From the NCBI GenBank assembly GCA_965227445.1, contig OZ245751.1, positions 4,154,001 through 4,218,000 on the forward strand: 64,000 nt of DNA, given 5' to 3'. A program made the translations under genes and the position numbers. Under the pieces are notes generated by a model that saw only the letters and a list, made by a program, of their open reading frames with translations, did not search any database and was not told where the DNA came from. Below, in pieces: positions 51,101 to 58,241 of this stretch (positions are counted from its first letter, which is position 1; every line of letters begins with the position of its first letter). The DNA comes from DT-110 sp030148525 (GTDB taxonomy: Bacteria > Bacteroidota > Bacteroidia > Chitinophagales > Saprospiraceae).

Positions 51101-52443
51101 GCGGATCGGAATAGGCGGGACGCCGAATCGATGATGATATTATCCATTTTCGATTGGGATAATCGCTGTCCCGCATACTGGGAGACCAGAGCAAAGAGAA
51201 CACCCTCGACAATAATTACCGCCCCGTCGACCACAATACCGAAATCGATGGCTCCTAATGACATTAGGTTGGCTGACACCCCGAACTGACGCATCATGAT
51301 CAGCGCAAAAAGCAGGGCCAATGGAATCACCGAAGCCACGATCAGGCCCGCACGCCAATTTCCCAATAGTAAAATCAAGACCACAATGACAATGAGGCCA
51401 CCCTCCATCAGGTTTTTTTCAACGGTGTGGATGGCATCGGCCACCAAATCGGAGCGATCCAGGTAAGGTGTTAAGCGGACGCCCTCGGGCAGGGATTTAC
51501 GCACTTGTTCTACCCGCTCGTGCACATTGTTGATTGCTTCCGATGAGTTGGCGCCGCGCAGCATCAGGGTGATACCGCCCACTGCTTCCCCTTTCCCATC
51601 CATTGTCATGGCCCCGTAGCGTTTGGGGCTACCAAAACCGACGGTTCCCACATCGCGAATCAGCACCGGTGAGCCCGAACGCTGAGCCACTACGATCTGC
51701 TCAATATCCTCGAGGGACTGGACGACCCCTTCCGTCCTGATGTAGTATGCATTGGTTTGCTTGGTGATATAACTGCCGCCGCTGTTCTGGTTGTTCATAG
51801 CCAGTGCTTCGAATACTTCCGGTATGGCAATGTCATAGGATTGCAGCAGCAGAGGATCCAGAGCTACCTCGTATTGCTTCAGATAACCACCAAAGCTGCT
51901 CACTTCGATGATCCCCGGAATACCCGCCAATTGTCTTTTGACGATCCAGTCCTGTATGGTCCGCAGTCGCATGGGATCGAACTCGTGTTCGTACCCTGGT
52001 TCGACCTCCAGGACATACTGGTAAATTTCCCCCAGGCCGGTGGTGATAGGCATGAGTTCGGGTCGGCCTAATTCGGGGGGGATCTGTTGTTCGGCTATCC
52101 CGATCTGCTCTTTTACGAATTGGCGGGCATCGAGAACCGGCATGCCCTCCTCAAATACGATGGTGACCACCGAAAGGCCAAAGCGGGAGATGGAACGTAT
52201 TTCAGTCACCCTCGGGATGTTGGCCATCGCCACCTCCACGGGGTAAGTAATAAATTGCTCCACCTCCTGAGGGGCCAGGGAGGTGGATACGGTTACAACC
52301 TGCACCTGGTTGTTGGTGATATCGGGAACTGCATCAATAGGCAGACGTTGTGCGGAGTATACGCCGGCTATTATCAACCCTACGACTAGTAGTCCGATGA
52401 TCAGTTTGTTGCGTACGGAAAAACGTATGATCGCTTCAATCAT
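48139..52443 (-). CDS. CusA/CzcA heavy-metal RND pump fused to a TolC-like outer-membrane channel
   Basis: A 1434-residue fusion. Residues 1 to about 1035 are a full HME-type RND pump: RLPIDAVPDITNNQVQV near the N terminus, the helix-4 signature AIDFGIVVDGAVIIVEG (proton-relay Asp), two large periplasmic loops, and 12 membrane helices. Then comes a signal-like hydrophobic segment ending LLAQA (about residue 1057), after which about 375 residues match the TolC/CusC family with its two helical-hairpin repeats (RVRQAELGVNQARQIPP...TGAINRLDQTLVRNQRTRLDQDLAEARVAVESALNEL). The AQA site suggests that the channel part is cut off and exported. Similar fusions occur in Bacteroidota. The metal (Cu/Ag or Co/Zn/Cd) cannot be decided. 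Confidence 0.92.
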   Translation of the reverse strand: MIEAIIRFSVRNKLIIGLLVVGLIIAGVYSAQRLPIDAVPDITNNQVQVVTVSTSLAPQEVEQFITYPVEVAMANIPRVTEIRSISRFGLSVVTIVFEEGMPVLDARQFVKEQIGIAEQQIPPELGRPELMPITTGLGEIYQYVLEVEPGYEHEFDPMRLRTIQDWIVKRQLAGIPGIIEVSSFGGYLKQYEVALDPLLLQSYDIAIPEVFEALAMNNQNSGGSYITKQTNAYYIRTEGVVQSLEDIEQIVVAQRSGSPVLIRDVGTVGFGSPKRYGAMTMDGKGEAVGGITLMLRGANSSEAINNVHERVEQVRKSLPEGVRLTPYLDRSDLVADAIHTVEKNLMEGGLIVIVVLILLLGNWRAGLIVASVIPLALLFALIMMRQFGVSANLMSLGAIDFGIVVDGAVIIVEGVLFALVSQYAGQRLSQSKMDNIIIDSASRLFRSAVFGVFIILVVFIPVMTLTGIEGKMFRPMALTFSFAILGALILSLTYVPMLSSLLLQKKIQGHNSWSDRVLVRLQNGYRPILRGALRLPYVVLGLALAVLVGAVLLFRTLGAEFIPTLEEGDLAMQMTIQPGSSLDESIRTSTKAERILLDRFPEITHVVSKIGTAEVPTDPMAVEDGDIMIILKPRSEWESASDREELVEKMKEALSVVVGASFEFTQPIQLRFNELMTGAKSDIAIKIFGEDNEVLKALADEAEPLIARVPGAADVRVDQTQGLPQLMIRYDRARIAEYGLHIEDLNTIIRSAYAGETAGTVYENERTFDLVVRLQEQYREDVNLDRLFIRRPNGKPIPLSEVAEVRFEEGPLQISREDTRRRINIGVNVRGRDVASLVDELQNTLEQNLDLPPGYAITFGGEFENLQRAQRRLSLAVPAALGLIFILLYFTFGKLKYALMIFSAVPLAAIGGVVALWIRGMPFSISAGVGFIALFGVAVLNGIVLISRFNEMWYTDDRGDLRAIIMEGALTRLRPVLMTATVAALGFLPMALSTSNGAEVQKPLATVVIGGLITATLLTLVVLPIFYYLVNRQSIRKVAAGVVAIVLVTGLPGHKLLAQAGSPEPLTLGAAIDSATLRHPILRTAAVRVRQAELGVNQARQIPPLSTSLQIGQTDGTLIDYNLSITQSLGQIGADKQRKEMARQGIDVALSQQEQLEYQLVYEVTKAWYRWVYEEARLRRLLDLRVTLDSVVAKTNLQLRTGAINRLDQTLVRNQRTRLDQDLAEARVAVESALNELRQRAWLNGQSWTTTETYEALPQPAELIAQELLFAPQEEQVVMEQLRTRVREKELGPSFQVGYFNQSLRPRYSLMGVITGVQIPLFRKAGEARIQEQQLEQIAAQHQLERVRVELLRSVEGQSRTVRIRRDALDTQGAELREEAGILRDLATRQLESGDIDYFQYVQALEAALRNELDYLHLIHAYNQAVIDLNFFIR

Positions 52444-52751
52444 AATTTGCTGCTCGAATTTGTTCGTGAAAAAACACCGGCTAGTGGATTGATCTGTAAA
52501 TGCTTAACCATTTAACATTCAGCACCAGCAAGCGCTCCGGGCGTGAAAAAATGATCAAATGATTCGGTCAGGTCGCACTGGAACCAGATGAAAAAAGACA
52601 TCCTTTCACGTCCGGTATTTCCCCATAGGGGCATTACCGGCAGCTTACATCACGTACGCGGAAAGGCTACCATTACGGTGATTTTTGGCGGTACTCCCGT
52701 CAAAAAACATAAATAGTACTACTACGTGACACAATGGAAACTACCGCCAAA
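52444..52751. other. 308-bp region between the pump gene and the small exported protein gene
   Basis: No gene seen. It holds an inverted pair GGCGGTA (about 52686-52692) / TACCGCC (52742-52748), which may form a hairpin downstream of the minus-strand small gene, and probably the promoter of the pump operon, for which I see no clear consensus match. Confidence 0.4.
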
Positions 52752-53147
52752 TCAGGCAGCAATGGGTGGTTGAAATAGCTGATCAGAATGGTCAACGCCA
52801 CTTCCCAGGCCCTGACCAAAAGCGAGGGATTCAGATGCGAAATAAAAGACTACATCAGGCAAGGTTTCTCCGTGGCAAGCCATTTGAATATGACTTCCCA
52901 GATGTTGCAGAGGTAAATCCTGATGATCGGATCCCGGATGAGAGTCGGGATGTTCACCGGTCTGATAGAAGTGGATACTCAAAAACTCCAGGAAATTCAT
53001 GTCTTCCCCTTTATCCGCGGCGAGCGTCTGGTGTTCCTGGAAATGATCAATTAAAAAGGGGATTCGCGCTAACTGACAAAAATCCGAGGCCGGGAAGAAG
53101 CTTCCCAACAGTAGATAAGCGGATAATGTGATGGCAGTTAATCGCAT
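52752..53147 (-). CDS. Small exported protein of the metal-efflux region
   Basis: A 131-residue protein starting MRLTAITLSAYLLLGSFFPASDF, a Sec signal. The block LARIPFLIDHFQEHQTLAADKGEDMNFLEFLSIHFYQ resembles the LxxLVEHFxEH...FLxxHY pattern of small proteins that precede CusA-type pump genes in Bacteroidota. The rest is rich in His and Asp (GEHPDSHPGSDHQDLPLQHLGSHIQMACHGE), compatible with metal binding in the periplasm. It is oriented like the pump genes, 300 bp upstream. The specific role is inferred from place and composition only. Confidence 0.7.
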   Translation of the reverse strand: MRLTAITLSAYLLLGSFFPASDFCQLARIPFLIDHFQEHQTLAADKGEDMNFLEFLSIHFYQTGEHPDSHPGSDHQDLPLQHLGSHIQMACHGETLPDVVFYFASESLAFGQGLGSGVDHSDQLFQPPIAA

Positions 53148-53388
53148 AATTAAGGATAAGAAGCTATTTGAATTTAATCCTTCGACTTTGTTAGGCACCT
53201 TTTGCGGCTACTTTTCGTTACCAAAATCCTCATTTAGCGCTGCTAAACTCCGGTTTTGGTGCCTCAATTAGCCACAATATGTACACTAACAATTTTCAAA
53301 AACCAAATTCAAACAGCTTCTAAGTGTACTAAAAAATAATCAGAAATATTGCAGGCAGGATCAATTACCCTGCCTGCAATCACTTTCC
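53148..53388. other. 241-bp intergenic region with nested palindromes
   Basis: AGGCACC (53193-53199) faces GGTGCCT (53258-53264). Inside, ACCAAAATCC (53220-53229) can pair instead with GGTTTTGGT (53252-53260), around a TTTAGC/GCTAAA stem (53233-53247). The rest is AT-rich and plain. The two alternative outer pairings share bases, so it may be a folding switch or a decayed palindromic element. Confidence 0.5.
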
Positions 53389-54051
53389 TTAGATGGATTT
53401 CTTGACCAGGTAGAAGTCTACCTTTTCATCGTAGGCACCCTCGATACGCTCATTCATGGCGTCCAGCGTTTTGGGTGGAGGGACGATGGCTTTTTCGCCT
53501 TCTTTCCAGTTGACCGGCATGGCAACACCATTGGCATCAGCTGTTTTCAGGGCCAGCAGAATGCGTTTGATCTCTTCCATATTACGTCCGATGTTAAGCG
53601 GATAATACAGGATGAGGCGAATGGTCTGGCTCGGATCAATGAAGAATACGGCCCGCACAGCGGCAGTAGTGGCTTCACCCGGGTGGATCATACCGTATTT
53701 TTTGGATACGCTCATATCCAGGTCGGCAATGATTGGGAAATCCATATAGACACCTGTATTCTGGCGTACGTTGTTTACCCAGGCCAGGTGGGAGTGGATA
53801 CTGTCGATCGACAGCCCGATCAGTTTGGTATCGTGCTTGTCGAAAAACGCTTTCTCCTGTGCAAAGGCTGACAATTCAGTAGTGCATACGGGCGTGAAGT
53901 CCGCAGGGTGCGAAAACATGACGACCCATTTATCTTTACCGTACTCCGAAAAAGTCAGATTTCCATGTGTGGTTGGAGCTGTGAAATCCGGAGCCTTTTC
54001 GCCGATCCGGGGCATGGGTTGAATGGCTGGTTGTTGGTTTTGACCTTCCAT
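53389..54051 (-). CDS. 1-Cys peroxiredoxin (Prx6-like)
   Basis: A 220-residue thiol peroxidase. SHPADFTPVCTTELSAFAQ has the peroxidatic Cys with the conserved Pro and Thr; this is the only Cys in the protein, which places it in the 1-Cys Prx6 group. DSIHSHLAWVNNV, FPIIADLDMSVSKKYGM and RAVFFIDPSQTIRLILYYPLNIGRNMEEI are family blocks, and the long C-terminal arm (MPVNWKEGEKAIVPP) is typical of Prx6. It reduces H2O2 or lipid hydroperoxides; the reductant is unknown. A CAAAGTAC box at about 54095 may be its promoter. Confidence 0.93.
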   Translation of the reverse strand: MEGQNQQPAIQPMPRIGEKAPDFTAPTTHGNLTFSEYGKDKWVVMFSHPADFTPVCTTELSAFAQEKAFFDKHDTKLIGLSIDSIHSHLAWVNNVRQNTGVYMDFPIIADLDMSVSKKYGMIHPGEATTAAVRAVFFIDPSQTIRLILYYPLNIGRNMEEIKRILLALKTADANGVAMPVNWKEGEKAIVPPPKTLDAMNERIEGAYDEKVDFYLVKKSI

Positions 54052-54450
54052 AGGTTGTATAAATGTTTTATGATCTTATAAATAGGACTTTGGGCAAAGT
54101 ACTTCTCTTGCGAGGTAATCAAAAGCTCCCCGAAAACCCTGACGAGATCTTGACGAAAGCCCGGGTACCCCCCAAAGCCAATACTTGCAATGTCGGAAGT
54201 TGTGCGCGAACCTTCAGTGAGCCAGATCACCGTGTAGCATTCCTTACACATCGGCGATAGCCTCAATCCGGTTTCGTCGTATTTTCCATCAAATTTGCCG
54301 AGAAAAGATGACTTTCCATCTCAAATAAAACACTTTAGACAATGTATTCGGTCGAAAACCGAGTACCCTTTTTCAAGAATCGTTTGGGGTCACCGTATAC
54401 CACGACGTACTCGTGCCGTGCTGAACCCCACACCAAACAACACACAGATT
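54052..54450. other. 399-bp divergent intergenic region
   Basis: Between the peroxiredoxin (minus) and a small membrane-protein gene (plus). No conserved frame: a longer frame upstream of 54451 shows no membrane or family pattern. On the minus strand TTG, 18 bp and TACTTTG form a near-consensus promoter for the peroxiredoxin gene. Nothing else stands out. Confidence 0.5.
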
Positions 54451-54672
54451 ATGGGAGTCCTTGCAGGATTGATGTTTTTCAGTTTGATGATGGCCATGGT
54501 CGGTTTGTGGATCTACGCTATCGTCGACGTAGTTCGCTCCGAATTCAAGGGAGAAAATGACAAATTAATCTGGCTGTTACTGGTCATACTACTGCCTTTT
54601 GTGGGTACAATCTTGTACTTTATCATTGGAAAAGACCAAAAGACCAGTGGTCCGGGAACAGACTTGGTGTAA
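54451..54672 (+). CDS. Small PLDc_N-like membrane protein
   Basis: A 73-residue protein with two membrane helices (GVLAGLMFFSLMMAMVGLWIYAIVDVV and LIWLLLVILLPFVGTILYFIIGK). The layout of helix, short polar loop with RSEF and a second helix ending in YFIIGK is that of the PLDc_N (phospholipase D N-terminal) small proteins. Start at ATG 54451. It stands just upstream of the NfeD-like/flotillin genes, on the same strand, so it may be part of that membrane cluster. Confidence 0.75.
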   Translation: MGVLAGLMFFSLMMAMVGLWIYAIVDVVRSEFKGENDKLIWLLLVILLPFVGTILYFIIGKDQKTSGPGTDLV

Positions 54673-54793
54673 GCGACGCGCAGTAAACTAAGTGTCGCGT
54701 TTGGCCAGACAGGTGCTTTCTTTACCTCTCAAAAAAACACCTAGCCCATATTTTCGCACCCTGTTATACACCTATAAACCTATACACAAAGCC

Positions 54794-55432
54794 ATGCGTG
54801 AATTTCTGGAGGTAGCCCTGCTACCGGTCAACCTTTTCTACACCTTCCTGCTGCTATTCATGTTGGTGTACTGGCTGTCCGTCATCTTCGGAGCCCTGGA
54901 TGTGCATTTCCTGGATTTCGATCTGGATGCGGACCTCGATGCCGACCTGGACCTCGATGCCGACGTGGATGCCCACATCGGTGGCGGATGGCTGGCCGGA
55001 ACCCTCCAGTTTTTCAATATTGGCCGGGTACCCTTCATGACCATCCTTACCGTAGTGATCCTGAATAGCTGGATCCTTATGCTACTGGGTAACTACTACC
55101 TCGGCCAGAACAGTTGGTGGTTTTTTGCCGCTGCCTTCATCCCCGTCTTATTTGTCAGCCTACTTATCGCCAAACTGATCACCACTCCGCTCATACCTGT
55201 ATTTGACCGATTGAATACTGCTGCTGAACCCGTTGTGTATCTGGGACGCGAAGGGCGCCTCCGCCTGCCGGCCAGCTACGAAATGTTCGGACAGATGGAA
55301 GTCGTCATTGACGATAGCTCCTTCCTGTTAAGTGTTCGTACAACTGGTCCCGAAACGACAATACCGTCGGGGACGGATGTACGCATTGTTGACCGGCTTG
55401 AGAACGGCCAGTTTGTAATTGAAAAATGCTAA
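54794..55432 (+). CDS. YqiJ/NfeD-like membrane protein with OB-fold tail
   Basis: A 212-residue protein, partner type of flotillins. An N-terminal helix (LPVNLFYTFLLLFMLVYWLSVIFG) is followed by a striking Asp/Leu run (HFLDFDLDADLDADLDLDADVDAH), two more helices (VPFMTILTVVILNSWILMLLG and WWFFAAAFIPVLFVSLLIAKLI), and a C-terminal beta domain (VVYLGREGRLRLP...VVIDDSSFLLSVRT...VRIVDRLENGQFVIEK) of OB fold. This resembles E. coli YqiJ, encoded before the flotillin YqiK, and NfeD1b proteins. The flotillin gene starts 12 bp after the stop. The Asp repeat could bind cations; that is inference. Confidence 0.82.
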   Translation: MREFLEVALLPVNLFYTFLLLFMLVYWLSVIFGALDVHFLDFDLDADLDADLDLDADVDAHIGGGWLAGTLQFFNIGRVPFMTILTVVILNSWILMLLGNYYLGQNSWWFFAAAFIPVLFVSLLIAKLITTPLIPVFDRLNTAAEPVVYLGREGRLRLPASYEMFGQMEVVIDDSSFLLSVRTTGPETTIPSGTDVRIVDRLENGQFVIEKC

Positions 55433-55444
55433 AACCTCGCCAAT

Positions 55445-57553
55445 ATGTTTGCTAACACCGCTCTGCTAATTTACCTGGGTATCGGCCTTTTTGTGCTGCT
55501 GGGCATCTTCTTCATGATCGCCAAATGGTATAAAAAGGTACCCCAGGGGAAGGCTATGATAGCTACCGGTTTTCGCGGAACCCGGGTAGCTTATGAGAAT
55601 GGTCTCATGGTCATCCCTATTTTTGAGATGTACGAACAGATGGACCTGTCGGTAAAAACCATCGAGATTCAACGCATGGAAAAGGACGGCCTGATCTGTA
55701 AGGACAATATCCGCGCCGACATTAAGGTCGTATTCTTTGTCCGCATCAATAAGGATGAAGCCGACATCAAAAAGGTAGCCCAGTCCATCGGTTGCGAACG
55801 GGCCTCTGACCTGAATACCCTGCGGGAACTCTTCGAGGCAAAATTCTCCGAAGCTATCAAAACGGTCGGGAAGCGATTCGACTTTGTCGAACTCTACGAT
55901 AATCGCGAGAAGTTTAACCTGGAGATTCAGAATACCATCGGGGAATACCTGAATGGTTATAAACTGGATGATGTGTCCATCGATTATTTGGAGCAAACCG
56001 ACCTGGATTTCCTCAAAGTGGATAATATCCTGGATTCGGAGGGTATCAAAAAAATCACCGAACTCACGGCCCAGCAAAAGATCAAGGCCAACTTCATCCG
56101 CCGTGAAGAGGAAAAGACCCTCAAGGAACAAGACGTCGAAGCCCGCGAAGCCATCCTCGAATACGAACGCCAACTGGCGGAGAAGGAAGAACGACAAAAG
56201 CGGGAAATCGCCAATATCAAAGCCCGGGAAGGAGCGGAGATCGCCAAGATAAACGAGGAGGAGCGCTTGCGGTCCGAGATTGTCCGCATCAAAACCGAAG
56301 AAGAACTCGCTATTGCCGAAGAGAATAAAAACCGCCAGGTGATCGTCGCTGCCAAGAATAAGGAGCGCACCGATGTGGTAGAAACCGAACGCGTAGAGAA
56401 GGATCGTGCCCTGGAACAAACCGAACGCGAAAAGATCGTTGCCCTGGCCGATATCGAAAAAGAGCGCGCCCTGGAGGTGGAACGCAAAAACATCCAGGAT
56501 GTCATTCGCGAGCGCGTAATGGTCGAGAAAAAGACCGTCGAGGAAGAAGAGCGCATCAAGGACACCCGCGTTTTGGCCGAAACCAACCGCCTGAAGGAGA
56601 AGACCCTCATCGAGGCCTCCGCAACCGGTGAAGCCACCGTCATTGAGCAAGAGCGCAAAGCGGAAGCTCAGCGCCAGGCAGCCGAGATCCAGGCCAGGAC
56701 GCTGATTATCGAAGCTGAAGCACACAAAGATGCTGCCACCCGGGAAGCCGAAGCCCGCAAGATAAAGGCCGAAGCTAAAGCCGCCGAAGAAGCCACCATT
56801 GGACTTTCCGAAGCACAGGTCATCGAGGCCAAAGCTAAAGCGGAAGAGCTACACGGCGAAGCGGAAGCCCGCGTACTGGAGAAGAAAGCTATTGCCGAAG
56901 CTACCGGCATCGAAGCCAAGGCCAAGGCCCTTCGCGAGCAAGGCCTGATGGAAGCAGAAGTGGCTCGCCAACAGGGCAACGCGGAAGCCGAGGTCATGGA
57001 ACAGAAGTACGCTGCCGAAGCCAAAGGAGTGGAAGAGAAAGCCCTGGCCATGCAGAAACTCGACGGCGTCGGAAAAGAACACGAAGAGTTCAAACTACGA
57101 CTGGAAAAAGACAAGGCTGTCGAGCTGGCCCATATTGGCATCCAAAAGGATGTGGCCAACGCCCAGGCCGATGTTTTGGCGGAAGCCTTAAAACAAGCCA
57201 ACATCGACATCATCGGTGGCGAAATGCAGTTCGTCAACAGCATCCTGAACTCGATCAATCGCGGCCGCAACATCGACGGCCTGATCGACAACAGTCAGCA
57301 CCTGCAAGACCTGAAGTCATCCCTGATCGGAAACGGAAGCAACGGCAACGCCGGTGGCCTGTTTACCCAGATCAGCGGACTGCTGCAACGCTCTGGGCTT
57401 AAATTGTCCGACGTAAAGGATCTGACCCTGACGGCCCTGCTGATGCAGGTGCTGGATAAGAGCGATAAGGATGAGAAAGGGGCTATTCAGCGACTGATCG
57501 ACCGCGTAGAAGAACTCGGGATCGGTAAACTGAAAACAGAACACCTGATGTAG
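55445..57553 (+). CDS. Flotillin (SPFH-domain, YqiK-like)
   Basis: A 702-residue flotillin. One N-terminal membrane helix (NTALLIYLGIGLFVLLGIFFMIAKWY), the SPFH/band-7 domain (about 30-220; GKAMIATGFRGTRVAYENGLMVIPIFEMYEQMDLSVKTIEIQRMEKDGLICKD...), a very long charged coiled coil (about 225-600, with many EAKAKAE/ERE repeats), and a C-terminal globular part (NIDIIGGEMQFVNSILNSINRG...LIGNGSNGNAGGLF). Flotillins form membrane microdomain cages. Longer than E. coli YqiK (553 residues), chiefly in the coiled coil. It follows the NfeD-like gene and precedes, across a reversed Uma2 gene, a giant AAA+ ATPase. Confidence 0.93.
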   Translation: MFANTALLIYLGIGLFVLLGIFFMIAKWYKKVPQGKAMIATGFRGTRVAYENGLMVIPIFEMYEQMDLSVKTIEIQRMEKDGLICKDNIRADIKVVFFVRINKDEADIKKVAQSIGCERASDLNTLRELFEAKFSEAIKTVGKRFDFVELYDNREKFNLEIQNTIGEYLNGYKLDDVSIDYLEQTDLDFLKVDNILDSEGIKKITELTAQQKIKANFIRREEEKTLKEQDVEAREAILEYERQLAEKEERQKREIANIKAREGAEIAKINEEERLRSEIVRIKTEEELAIAEENKNRQVIVAAKNKERTDVVETERVEKDRALEQTEREKIVALADIEKERALEVERKNIQDVIRERVMVEKKTVEEEERIKDTRVLAETNRLKEKTLIEASATGEATVIEQERKAEAQRQAAEIQARTLIIEAEAHKDAATREAEARKIKAEAKAAEEATIGLSEAQVIEAKAKAEELHGEAEARVLEKKAIAEATGIEAKAKALREQGLMEAEVARQQGNAEAEVMEQKYAAEAKGVEEKALAMQKLDGVGKEHEEFKLRLEKDKAVELAHIGIQKDVANAQADVLAEALKQANIDIIGGEMQFVNSILNSINRGRNIDGLIDNSQHLQDLKSSLIGNGSNGNAGGLFTQISGLLQRSGLKLSDVKDLTLTALLMQVLDKSDKDEKGAIQRLIDRVEELGIGKLKTEHLM

Positions 57554-57588
57554 TGTTATCGAATCGAAAGGATACGGATTAGAAAAGT

Positions 57589-58206
57589 CTATTCCGCATC
57601 CTTTCCCTTCTCAGCCGACCGGAATACATCTGACAGGTCTATTGCCAGTTCCGGGAATACATTGGATTGGACTTGATCATCCTCTGCAAGCGGTCGATGA
57701 CCTATGAACCGTCCCTCTTCATTGAGGACGTACATGATCAATACCTTCTGCAACGGATCGATCAGCCAGTATTCCGAAACGCCCGATTCCTGATAGACAT
57801 CAAACTTTTCGGTCATTTCCGTCTTGGCATTACCGGGCGATAGGACTTCGATCACAAGGTCCGGTGCACCGTCGCATCCCTTTTCATCGAGTTTGTCAGG
57901 ATCGCACACCACACAGAGATCTGGTTGAACAACGGTGAACGTCTGGTCTCCCTTTGGGACCGGCAGACGAACATCAAAAGGTGCTGGGAAAAATTGACAG
58001 GAACGATCCTTAAAGTGATACCAAAACAGGCCGTAGAGATTACCAGCTATCCGCTGGTGCTCTTTACCCGGAGCGGGACTCATTTTGACCAGGCGACCAC
58101 GAATAAGTTCTACCCGTTCCTTGAAGGCCCAGGTCAGATAATCAGCGAAGGAATACTGCTTAGAAGTATCGAGTTGGTCAAGACTGGTGACGATCATTTG
58201 CTCCAT
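57589..58206 (-). CDS. Uma2-family (PD-(D/E)XK) putative nuclease
   Basis: A 205-residue DUF820/Uma2 protein. FKERVELIRGRLVKMSPAPGKEHQRIAGNLYGLFWYHF is the N-terminal block, VVQPDLCVVCDPDKLDEKGCDGAPDLVIEVLSPGNAKTEMTEKFDVYQESGVSEYWLIDP carries the Asp (QPDL), the Glu (VIEVLSP) and Lys (EKFDVY) of the restriction-like fold. The family is widespread, often multicopy, and of unsettled function; many members are linked to mobile DNA. It is convergent with the flotillin gene (35 bp) and divergent from the ATPase gene (35 bp). Confidence 0.9.
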   Translation of the reverse strand: MEQMIVTSLDQLDTSKQYSFADYLTWAFKERVELIRGRLVKMSPAPGKEHQRIAGNLYGLFWYHFKDRSCQFFPAPFDVRLPVPKGDQTFTVVQPDLCVVCDPDKLDEKGCDGAPDLVIEVLSPGNAKTEMTEKFDVYQESGVSEYWLIDPLQKVLIMYVLNEEGRFIGHRPLAEDDQVQSNVFPELAIDLSDVFRSAEKGKDAE

Positions 58207-58241
58207 TTATGGAAAAATACAACTAATTAAACTGCCAAACA

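Noticed and set aside
55466..57291. Long frames antisense to the flotillin gene
   Set aside because: Shadow of a strongly biased coiled-coil codon pattern; low-complexity Phe/Leu or Ser/Arg composition.
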